Shown: piece by piece, positions 14,816 through 23,000 of the stretch
How positions within the stretch are numbered: the stretch's first letter is position 1
How the letters are laid out: each line of letters begins with the position of its first letter
Source: Verrucomicrobiota bacterium
GTDB taxonomy: Bacteria; Verrucomicrobiota; Verrucomicrobiia; Verrucomicrobiales; Akkermansiaceae
Direction: 5' to 3'
Assembly: GCA_026397725.1 (NCBI GenBank)
Contig: JAPLUI010000297.1
Location: 1-33,119, forward strand
DNA: 33,119 nucleotides
Program-made: the position numbers and the translations under genes
Notes under the pieces: generated by a model
The model's input: the letters and a program-made list of their open reading frames with translations, nothing else
Told to the model about the DNA's origin: nothing
Database searches by the model: none

Positions 14816-14850
14816 GTCATCTGATAACCGATAACTGACAACTGATAACT
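14816..14850. repeat. Heptamers in the nuoM-nuoN gap
   Basis: Four clean 7-bp units (GATAACC, GATAACT, GACAACT, GATAACT) at 14823-14850, preceded by a weaker one (GTCATCT). They fill most of the 52-bp gap and stop 8 bp before the nuoN ATG. Confidence 0.8.
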
Positions 14851-14858
14851 TGCTTCCC

Positions 14859-16340
14859 ATGCCCGCCTACTATCTTGAAGCCCTGACCGTCACCCTTGGC
14901 ATTGTGTTGCTGATGGCCGAAGCCTTTGTCCCGTCGCAAGACAAGGGCTGGGTTGGCATTGCCGCCGCCATCGGCCTCGGCGTCATCCTCGGACTCACCT
15001 GCCTCGCCATCGGCCCTGAAGCCAAACCCGCTGCCGGCTGGGCGCACTGGCCACTCTGGAATTTCTACAGCTTCGACGGTCTGGCGCGATTCTATAAGGG
15101 CTTTGCGCTGCTTAGCACCATGCTGGTGGTGCTGATGGCGGTGGATTACCGGCAGATACTGGCCCGTTTCACCGGGCCATCGGGCACGGAGGCTGGCACC
15201 GGTGAATACCACGTGCTGCCGGTGTTTGCGTGTGCGGGGATGATGTGGATGGCCTCGGCACGGGATCTGGCCGGGGCCTTTGTCGCCCTTGAACTGGTCA
15301 CCATCACCTTTTACATTCTCGTTGCCTACCTGCGCCGCAACGTCGGTTCGCTGGAGGCCGGGGTCAAGTATCTCATCCTCGGCGCGCTGAGCACCGGGTT
15401 TCTGGTCTATGGCATTGCCTGGATCTTCGGCACCACCGGCACCCTGAACCTCGACGTCATCGGCGGCATGCTGCATGATGGACGCGCCGACCAAATCCAA
15501 CTCACGCCACTGCTCTTCGGCATTGCGCTGGTCATGGTCGGGCTCGGTTTCAAAGTCGGGGCCGTGCCGATGCAGATTTGGATTCCGGATGTCTATCAAG
15601 GGGCCCCGATTCCGACCACCGCATTTCTTTCGGTGGGGTCCAAGGCCGCCGGCTTCATCCTGCTGATGCGTTTTCTCGAGCCCTTCCTTGGCAGTGAACT
15701 CACCAGCAAGCCCGTGCTGACCCTGCTGCTTATTCTTGCCTGCGCCACCCTGCTGTTCGGCAACCTCGCCGCCATCCCGCAGAGCAACTTCAAGCGCCTG
15801 CTCGCGTATTCCTCCATCGCCCACGCCGGGTTCCTGCTGCTGGCTCTCGCGGCGTGGAAATCCGGCGCTGCCGATCTCAGCTCCGCCAAGGTGGTTTCGT
15901 TTTACCTGGCCACCTATCTGCTCATGACGCTGGGCGTGTTTTTCATTCTTGCCCAAGTCCGCATCCAGCGCGATGGCGAGGCCATCACCGACTTCAACGG
16001 CCTCGGCAAGACCAACCCCCGGCTGGCCCTCGCCCTCACCGTGCTGCTGGCCGCCCTTGCCGGGGTTCCGCTCACCGCCGGCTTCATGGGCAAGTTCTTC
16101 GTCTTCTTCCTGGCCGTCGAGGCACGCCTGTGGTGGGGAGTCGGCATCGCCACCGTCGCGGCCGCCGCCGGGTTTTATTACTACTTCAAAGTCATCCGTG
16201 CCATCTGGTGGGTGCTCCCGGCCGAGGTCGCGCCAATCAAGCTGCCCCCCCTCAGCACTGCTTGCATCGCCATCCTGGCCGTCGCCGTGCTCGTCATCGG
16301 GGTCTGGCCACAACCGATTTGGATGCTGCTCGCCAAGTAG
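14859..16340 (+). CDS. nuoN: NADH-quinone oxidoreductase subunit N
   Basis: A 493-residue antiporter-like subunit next to NuoK. The TM5 glutamate lies in VALELVTITFYILVAYLRR, the TM7 lysine in VGLGFKVGAVPMQIWIPDVY, and the hallmark GAPIPTTAFLSVGSKAAGF follows. The usual PFH after the lysine is PMQ here. Another conserved lysine lies in NFKRLLAYSSIAHAGFLLLA. I start at ATG 14859 (MPAYYLEALTV), preceded by CTTCCC; an in-frame TTG three codons earlier is less likely. It is the last gene of the complex I operon. The 178 bp to the next gene hold no clear terminator. Confidence 0.95.
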   Translation: MPAYYLEALTVTLGIVLLMAEAFVPSQDKGWVGIAAAIGLGVILGLTCLAIGPEAKPAAGWAHWPLWNFYSFDGLARFYKGFALLSTMLVVLMAVDYRQILARFTGPSGTEAGTGEYHVLPVFACAGMMWMASARDLAGAFVALELVTITFYILVAYLRRNVGSLEAGVKYLILGALSTGFLVYGIAWIFGTTGTLNLDVIGGMLHDGRADQIQLTPLLFGIALVMVGLGFKVGAVPMQIWIPDVYQGAPIPTTAFLSVGSKAAGFILLMRFLEPFLGSELTSKPVLTLLLILACATLLFGNLAAIPQSNFKRLLAYSSIAHAGFLLLALAAWKSGAADLSSAKVVSFYLATYLLMTLGVFFILAQVRIQRDGEAITDFNGLGKTNPRLALALTVLLAALAGVPLTAGFMGKFFVFFLAVEARLWWGVGIATVAAAAGFYYYFKVIRAIWWVLPAEVAPIKLPPLSTACIAILAVAVLVIGVWPQPIWMLLAK

Positions 16341-16518
16341 CGGCACCCCCGTCTCCTGCCGAAGGCACCCCATCGATTCACTCGGCATTCATTCCGTGTC
16401 AGAGCGGGCACAGGGAGCCTGAGCCATGCTTGCCACCGCTTGAACCTGGCTTATTGCAATATTTACCAGTGGACGACTTTGGAAGCTTCCGGTTCATGGC
16501 GGGTGCTAGCGTTTGGTC

Positions 16519-17385
16519 ATGTTCATTTCCGGCTGCCTTCCCCCTTCGTCCCGTGTTGGAGACGGGCGCATCCCGCGCCGTGCTGGCGGGTTCCTGCTGC
16601 TGGCCGGCCTGGCCTGCCTCGCCGCTCAGCCCGCGCTGGCGGAGGAAAGCAAGTTGCGCGTGCTCATCCTGAGCGGAGCTAACAACCACAACTGGCGGGA
16701 AACCACTCCGGCCATCAAGGCGGCGCTTGAAGAGACCGGGTGCTTCAGCGTCGATGTTGAGGAGAAGGTCGCGAGCCTCAAGCCGCAGGCGTTCGAGCCT
16801 TATGCCGTCATCCTCAGCGATTTCAACACCTTCGGCCAGGACGCGTCGGTGCAGGTCTGGGATGCCGCGATGAAGAAGGCCTTCATCGAGCACCTCCAAA
16901 AGGGCCACGGACTGGTCATCGTCCATGCCGGCAGTTCGGGTTTTTACGATTGGCCGGAGTTCCAGAAGCTCGCCTGCGGGTCATGGGGGGCCGCCACCAG
17001 TCACGGGCCGATTCATGTGGATCGAATCCACTTCACCGACGTGAAAAGCCCCATCACCGCCGGACTGGAGCCGTTTTGGATCCGCGATGAGTTCTGGAAA
17101 GACGTCGGTGTCGCACCCGGCGTCAAGGCCCTCGCCTACGTCCCTTCCCTCACGACGACCGACAAGGATCTCCCGAAAACCGCCAACATTCTCTTCACCA
17201 CCGAAGTCGCTGGCGCCCGTGGCTTCGCAATTTTCCTCGGCCACGACGCCACCGCCATGAAGAACACCGCTTGGCGCACCCTGCTCCAGCGCGGCACCGA
17301 ATGGGCCGCCACCAACAAAGTCACCCTCCCGCCAGCCAAGGATTGGCCCGCCACCCAGGCCGATGCCGAACGCATGGCGAAATAG
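16519..17385 (+). CDS. Secreted ThuA-like domain protein
   Basis: A 288-residue protein. After a charged, atypically long N-terminus comes a signal peptide (RRAGGFLLLAGLACLAAQPALA, cut before EESK). The rest is one ThuA-like domain with a class I glutamine-amidotransferase-like fold: LRVLILSGANNHNWRETTP opens it and GHGLVIVHAGSSGFYDWPEF follows, with conserved SHGPIHV and IFLGHDATAMKN further on. ThuA-like proteins often accompany sugar oxidoreductases and isomerases in Verrucomicrobiota and Planctomycetota; a catalytic role is unproven. ATG 16519 is chosen; TTG 16513 is an alternative. The gene is 54 bp upstream of a sugar isomerase/epimerase, with which it probably forms a unit. Confidence 0.8.
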   Translation: MFISGCLPPSSRVGDGRIPRRAGGFLLLAGLACLAAQPALAEESKLRVLILSGANNHNWRETTPAIKAALEETGCFSVDVEEKVASLKPQAFEPYAVILSDFNTFGQDASVQVWDAAMKKAFIEHLQKGHGLVIVHAGSSGFYDWPEFQKLACGSWGAATSHGPIHVDRIHFTDVKSPITAGLEPFWIRDEFWKDVGVAPGVKALAYVPSLTTTDKDLPKTANILFTTEVAGARGFAIFLGHDATAMKNTAWRTLLQRGTEWAATNKVTLPPAKDWPATQADAERMAK

Positions 17386-17439
17386 CGGGAGCCCCCGCCG
17401 CCTCCCGCTGCCACCTTCTCCAACCTAACAACACATCCC

Positions 17440-18285
17440 ATGAAAATCGGCTGCTTTGCCCTCATCCAACCGTTCTCGCCCATGCGGCGGCAATTCGAAC
17501 TGATCCGCGAACTCGGCTTCGACTTCGCGGACCTAACCGACAACCACGACGGCGCCACCCTCGGCACCGAGTATGGCTTTTCCGCCTCCTTCAGCCTCGA
17601 CTCGCATCCGGCGACGATTCTGGACATGGTCAACGAGTTCGGTCTCACGCTCACCAGCGTGTGTGCCCATGCCAACCTGCTGGATCCCACCTCGCCCGAC
17701 CGCTACGGCACCGCCGAAATCATCAAGGCGATCAAGCTCGCCCATTTCCTCGGCGTCAAACAGGTCATCACCACCGAGGGCGACCCGAAGACCGACTTCG
17801 GCCACCAACTCACCGACGAGCAGCGGATCTTCAGCATCCGCGAGAAACTCCAGGAGCCAGTCCGCTGGGCCAAAACGCTGGGCCTCGAGTTGTTGTTAGA
17901 GCCGCACGGCATCCTCACCGACACCGTGGACGGCATGACCCGCATCCTCGACGCGCTGGGCCATGAGGACACCGTCGGCATCAACCTCGACACCGGCAAC
18001 TCATGGCTCGGCGGCGGCGACCCGCTGCAGTTCATCAGGACCTTCGGCCCGCGCATCAAGCATGTGCATTGGAAAGACATGCCCGCCGAGTGGTTGCCCA
18101 AGCGCGGAACCCAGTTCGGTTGCGGAATGGGTCTGATTCCGTTAGGCGACGGCATCGTCGGCCTCGAGGCCATCGTCAAGGAGTTGTTAGCCAGCGGTTT
18201 TGACGGCCCCACCACCCTTGAGATCGCCGGCGAGGAAGCCGTCAAGGTGTCCGCCGCTCGCTTGCGCGAATGGTCCGCACGCTGA
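17440..18285 (+). CDS. Sugar phosphate isomerase/epimerase family protein (TIM barrel)
   Basis: A 281-residue AP endonuclease-2/xylose isomerase-like barrel. Expected metal-binding residues appear in order at strand ends: E in LLLEPHG, D in INLDTGNSW, H in KHVHWKDM and E in TLEIAGEEAV. MKIGCFALIQPFSPMRRQFELI is a usual opening, so the start at ATG 17440 is secure; it is preceded by a CTAACAAC octamer and CATCCC, with no Shine-Dalgarno sequence. It probably isomerises or epimerises a sugar or cyclitol; the substrate cannot be told from sequence. It has no signal peptide and acts in the cytoplasm. Its last 16 bp overlap the jetA-like gene. Confidence 0.88.
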   Translation: MKIGCFALIQPFSPMRRQFELIRELGFDFADLTDNHDGATLGTEYGFSASFSLDSHPATILDMVNEFGLTLTSVCAHANLLDPTSPDRYGTAEIIKAIKLAHFLGVKQVITTEGDPKTDFGHQLTDEQRIFSIREKLQEPVRWAKTLGLELLLEPHGILTDTVDGMTRILDALGHEDTVGINLDTGNSWLGGGDPLQFIRTFGPRIKHVHWKDMPAEWLPKRGTQFGCGMGLIPLGDGIVGLEAIVKELLASGFDGPTTLEIAGEEAVKVSAARLREWSAR

Positions 18286-19781
18286 GAAAGCCCCGCACCA
18301 CGCTTGATCGGCTTGACTTGCGGGACCTCCGCGCCACAGGCTGCGCGGCAGTGTTGCTATCTTCCACGCTTTTCCAAGAGACGCGCGGCACGGGGTTTTT
18401 CCGGGTGCTGGCCGGGAAGAACGCACCGTTTTATGTGGATGTGCTCGATGTCTTGGAGCGCGAATCGGCGGAGCGCCCGGACGGGATGGCGCGGGAGGAG
18501 GCGATCCTGCTCATCGCGGAGATACTCGAACAGCGGCCGGGGCTGGAGTTCGAGGAGGCGGCAGAACTGCCTGCCGCCACCCCGCGGGAGCGCGGGCGCG
18601 GACTGCTGGACTATCTGATTCAATGCCGCTGGTTGGAGGAACCACCACGCCGCGATTGGCGGCGCACGGTTCACTTCGATGCGCACGGGGCCACCTTGAT
18701 GGCCGCCTTGCGCAAAATCGCCTTCCCGGATGCCGCCGTGTTCACCGACAAGCTGATCGCGGTGTGCGCGATGCTCGCGGACCCAACCGAAGTGCTGGAC
18801 CATCCCTGGCAGGTGGTGGAAAACTGCCTCTCTAACGTGAAGGCGGGCCTCAACGAGTTGCGGGCGATGCAAAAATCCGTCCAGCGCCTGACCCGCAGGC
18901 AACTCGAGCAAAACACGCTCAAGGGCAATCTGGAACTCGTGTTCGATGATTACTCGGAGCAAATCTCCCATGCCTGTTATGGCGAACTCGTCAGGGCCCG
19001 GCTGCCGCTGCGCTTGCCGGAGGCGGTGCGGCACATCGGTGACCGCCTGTTAGGCGACGGTGGCGCGATGGCGGACATGCAAACCGAAGTGCTGCGCCGC
19101 AACCCGGCAATGAGCGCGGAGACAGCCCGCGCCAAGGTCGGCAACGCCCTCGACGAACTGGTTACATTGTTAGAAAACGTGTTGCCGATGGCGGACGAGA
19201 TCGACCGGCGTACGGCGGATTTCACGCGGCGCTCGTTGTCGCGGTTTCGCTACCTCCAGGATGTGACGGGTGAGCGGCGTGGTGAAGTGCGGGGGTTTTT
19301 CGAGACGGTCAACCGGCTGCTCGCTGGCAAGCGCTGGTCCCATGCGCCGGGTTTGCCAGACCTGCCGGGGCTGCGCCTGCCGGCAGCCCGCCTGCCCGCC
19401 GGACTCGACTCGTTGTATGCGCCGCCGCTGCGCCGACCCCCAGTCGAGCAAGACGCATTCGAGGACACCGTGGACGACGACGACCGCGAAGCCGGCCTGC
19501 GCGACATGCAGCGTTCGTTGCGCGAAGCGCTCTCGGTGCAACGGGCTAACACGTTTGTCACCAGCCTGCCGGGCGGCAAGGGCGAACGCATCTCAAGCCG
19601 CGACTTGCCTGTCTCTGACGCCAGTGACTTGTCGGATTTGATCGCGCTGCTCCTGCACGCGGAGTCGTCCGAGGCCCGTTACCGCCTTGATGTGGCACGC
19701 GTCGCCGAAGAAACCAGCACGCCCGAGGTGGACCCGCTGGCAGGCTGCGTCGTCGAGCGCTTCGCCGTGATCAAGAAATAG
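18270..19781 (+). CDS. jetA: Wadjet anti-plasmid system protein JetA-like (orphan)
   Basis: A 503-residue soluble protein. GFFRVLAGKNAPFYVDVLDVL is the N-terminal block I associate with JetA, the kleisin/MukF-like subunit of the Wadjet SMC complex that cuts small circular DNA. Next come a winged-helix-like section ending in LIQCRWLEEPPRRDWRRTVH, helices with LSNVKAGLNELRAMQKSVQR (coiled-coil-like), YSEQISHACYGELV, and an acidic tail (EDTVDDDDREAGL). Family assignment is from memory. Start choice: ATG 18270 overlaps the isomerase; GTG 18351, reading just before the conserved block, is an alternative. Known Wadjet operons run jetA-jetB-jetC-jetD; here 281 bp of non-coding DNA and a convergent gene follow, so it is an orphan. 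Confidence 0.65.
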   Translation: MVRTLRKPRTTLDRLDLRDLRATGCAAVLLSSTLFQETRGTGFFRVLAGKNAPFYVDVLDVLERESAERPDGMAREEAILLIAEILEQRPGLEFEEAAELPAATPRERGRGLLDYLIQCRWLEEPPRRDWRRTVHFDAHGATLMAALRKIAFPDAAVFTDKLIAVCAMLADPTEVLDHPWQVVENCLSNVKAGLNELRAMQKSVQRLTRRQLEQNTLKGNLELVFDDYSEQISHACYGELVRARLPLRLPEAVRHIGDRLLGDGGAMADMQTEVLRRNPAMSAETARAKVGNALDELVTLLENVLPMADEIDRRTADFTRRSLSRFRYLQDVTGERRGEVRGFFETVNRLLAGKRWSHAPGLPDLPGLRLPAARLPAGLDSLYAPPLRRPPVEQDAFEDTVDDDDREAGLRDMQRSLREALSVQRANTFVTSLPGGKGERISSRDLPVSDASDLSDLIALLLHAESSEARYRLDVARVAEETSTPEVDPLAGCVVERFAVIKK

Positions 19782-20062
19782 GTGGACACGTCAGGCGATG
19801 ATTCACGGGCATTGGCTTTCAGCGCGTGTGGAATCCATTGCAATGATCAAAATGTGATAAACCTATATCTTCTGCCCACATGTTTAAAAAACAAAAACGC
19901 TGGAATTCAACGCTGGCAAGGGATTCAGGGCAAAAAATGACTCGGATGGGCTGGAAGTCCCACTGCAACGCCAGCAAGTGCCAACTCATTTTCCGCCGGG
20001 ATCAGACACTGTGTCGTTCGCCCCGGCAGAATTCTGATAGATCGCGCTTGGGCACCGCGCCC
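19782..20062. other. Intergenic gap after the jetA-like gene
   Basis: No start of a jetB-like gene is seen in any frame. The middle (about 19835-19930) is clearly AT-richer than its surroundings. A 92-codon frame from 19880 runs into the convergent gene and has no recognisable features. No hairpin followed by a T-run was found. Confidence 0.5.
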
Positions 20063-23000
20063 TCAGGGAGCGGCCGCGACCCGCGCGCGGAGGAAGCCTT
20101 TGTCCGGCAGGCCGTTGAAGGCGGAGAAGGTGCGGTATTCCCATCCCGTGCCCGTTAGATCGGGCAGTCCGCTGCCAACTGGCGGGGTGTCGGACTTGCC
20201 GCTGCAGGCAACCGGACTGTCCCAGCCTCCGGCGAGGTTGAGACTGCCTTGGATGGTATAGGTGATGCCGTCGATGGTGGCGGTCTGGACCCCGGTGAGC
20301 GGGAAGATAACCGTGCTCGAGCGGCGCACCGCACAGGTGAAGGTCAGTTCGGGGTCGCGGTTGCCATCGGCGCCAGCGGCCACGCGCCGGTCAAACAGGC
20401 CGCTGCTGGCAGGGTTGCACGGATCACCGTTGAACGCGAATTCGGCGAGGTTGGTGCAGCCGTCGCCATCCGGATCGGCGTCGTCCGCAGCGAGGCCGGC
20501 GGCGATTTCCTCAGGGGTGAAATGGCTGGCCCGCCATGAGAGGAGCGACTCCGCGATGACGAGCGTGCCGCTGGTCGATCCCGTGTGGTTCACGTCGTTG
20601 ATGGTGGCCACCACGGCATAGGTGCCGACGGCGCTCGGCGCGGTGGCCGCGCCGTCGTATGTTAGATCAACTGCCAGTTCCGCCGGGTCGGTGGTCGCCG
20701 ATGCGGATTTCGGCGAGCCGTCGTAGGCATGGGCCAGGTCACCGAGCGTGACCGTCGCGGTGGCTTGGTGAATCGTGCCGGTGGGGCAGTTCTCCAGCGT
20801 CACAGCATAGTTGGCTCCGCCATTGCCGTCGTCGAGTACAATGTCAGGCACAATCACCTTGTTGCCCTCGCCCGCGTCCTTCGTCTCAAAGGCCTGGCTG
20901 AGGGTCGTCGTGGTATCCCCGCTCGGCAGTGGCGGCGTGAGCGTCGGCGTGCCAGCCGCAGCGGTCGTGCCGTCGTAGGTCTTGGTGGCCGCCACCGCCG
21001 CCACGGTGAGCGCTAGCGGAGTGATCGTGCCGGTGGTGAAGGTCTGGAGCGTCACCGTGTAGTTGTCACCGCCATTGCCATCATCGATCGCGACGGACGG
21101 CACGATTTCCTTGTTGCCTGTGCCCGCGTGCTTGGTCTGAAAGGCCTGGCTGAGGGTCGTCGCGGTATCCCCGCTCGGCAGTGGCGGCGTGAGCGTCGGC
21201 GTGCCCGCCGCGGCGGTCGTGCCGTCGTAGGTCTTGGTGGCCGCCACCGCCGCCACGGTGAGCGCTAGCGGGGTGATCTCTCCCGTTAGGGATGGCTGGG
21301 TGAGCAGGTAGTTCGCCGCCGCGGTCCCGGCCAGCGTCATGGCGGTGCTAACAACCTTGCCGGGGCCCGCGTGCTTGTCCGCGAAGCTGCCGCTGGTGGT
21401 GTTGCCTGGCGTGAGCGGGTCGCCGCTGACCACGCCGCTCAAGCTCAGCGTCCCGGTTACGGTGGCGGCGCGGGTGCCGTCGTAGCTCTTGCTGGTGACA
21501 GCCGCGCCCGTTACCGTGAGTGGCTTCTGGCTGACGCTCTGGCTGCTCAAGGCGCTGGTGGTGGCGGTGAGGAAGTTGCTGTCGCCGGAATAGACGGCGA
21601 CGATGGTGTCGTGGCTGCCGGCGCTCAGCGCGTTGAGAGCGGGGCTGATGGTGCAGGTGCCGCCGACCAGGCTGCCGGTGCCGAAGCTGGTGCCGGCGGC
21701 GCCGCCATCTTTGAGGGTCACGGTGCCGGTGGGGGTCGGGGTTCCGCTGACGGTGACGTCAAAGCTCAAGGCATCACCGTAGGTGGTGGTGCTGCCCGTG
21801 CCGACGTGGCGGGTCAGCGTGGTGCTTGGCGTTGGGAGCACGGTGAAGGTGGCGCTGATCGTGTGGGGCGCGGTCACGTTGCTGAACGTATAGCTGGCCC
21901 TGATTCCCTGTGACACCCCGTCAACTGATACCTCCGCCGTCTTGTAGCCTGGGTTAGGTGTGATGGTGAAAGTTTGGCTGGAGCCTGGGTTGACTGCGGT
22001 GGATCCTGCCGGGTTGATGGTGCCGCCGGTTCCGGCGGTGGCGTTGATGGTATAGTTGCTGGCCCCGCCGGTGATGAACTTGCTGAGCATGTCGGTTTCC
22101 AGCGTTTGCCGTTCCGAAGCTGACAGGGCGGTCTTGTACACGAACACATCGCCGATGTAACCGTTGGTCGTGGTCCAGCCGTCGGGTTCGTTGCGGCCGA
22201 CGTTGATATAACTCCAGAACCCGGTGCCGCCGCCATTCCACTTCGGGTCCAGCGAGATGAAGCTGTTGGCGCCGGTGGCGGCCGCGCTGAGGATTGCCGT
22301 GGCGCTGCCGTTGGCATAAACGTTGTAGGAGCCATCGGTTTGGACAATCATGGTCAGGATGGTCACCTGTCCGTCAGGGATGGCAGCGTTGCTGAACTCA
22401 ATGCTGCCATTGCGCCGGACGCACACTTTGCCGCCATCATTGGTAATTCCCAAGACCAGGCGGTCATAGAAGATGTCCACCAGCGACCGCCAGTTGCCGC
22501 TGTCGGCGGAGCGGGTCGGCTTGGCTGCCAGCACAATGCTGGCCCCGGTGCAGGGGATGGCGGTTGAATAGGTGCTGCCGAAGCGGAAAGCATCATTATC
22601 CGCATAGATGTTCTTCTCCCATTTCCGGCCCATGATCGTTTCCACCGTGGGAGTCCCGAGCGCGGTCAGCGTCTGGCCTGCGGGCTGATAGGTCGCCCAG
22701 TTGCCGGTGCTGCCGCTGGCCGGCAGCGAATCAGTCACCACGGAGAACAGCAGATCGGAGGTCCGCGGAATGTTGCGGGTGCCGTTCGCCAGCGCGAAGT
22801 TGATGTTAGAGGCGGCCGCATTGCTAACCGTCAGGCCCTGGGTCGCCGAGTTGAAGTAACTGGTTGCGGTGGCATTCACGCTCCAGGTTCCCATGGGAAT
22901 GCTGACGCTGTAGTTGCCTGCGGCGTCCGTGGTCGCCGAGTAGGACGCGGGGCCGATGAAGCTCGCGGAAGTATAGAAATTGACCTTGGCACCGGCAATT

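Noticed and set aside
16440..16470. TTGAAC and TATTTA as a promoter for the ThuA-like gene
   Set aside because: The spacing of about 14 bp is too short and the boxes are weak.
19880..20158. 92-codon ORF after the jetA-like gene as a jetB remnant
   Set aside because: No resemblance to MukE-like proteins, it overlaps the convergent esterase gene, and it is rich in Arg/Ser/Lys without recognisable pattern.
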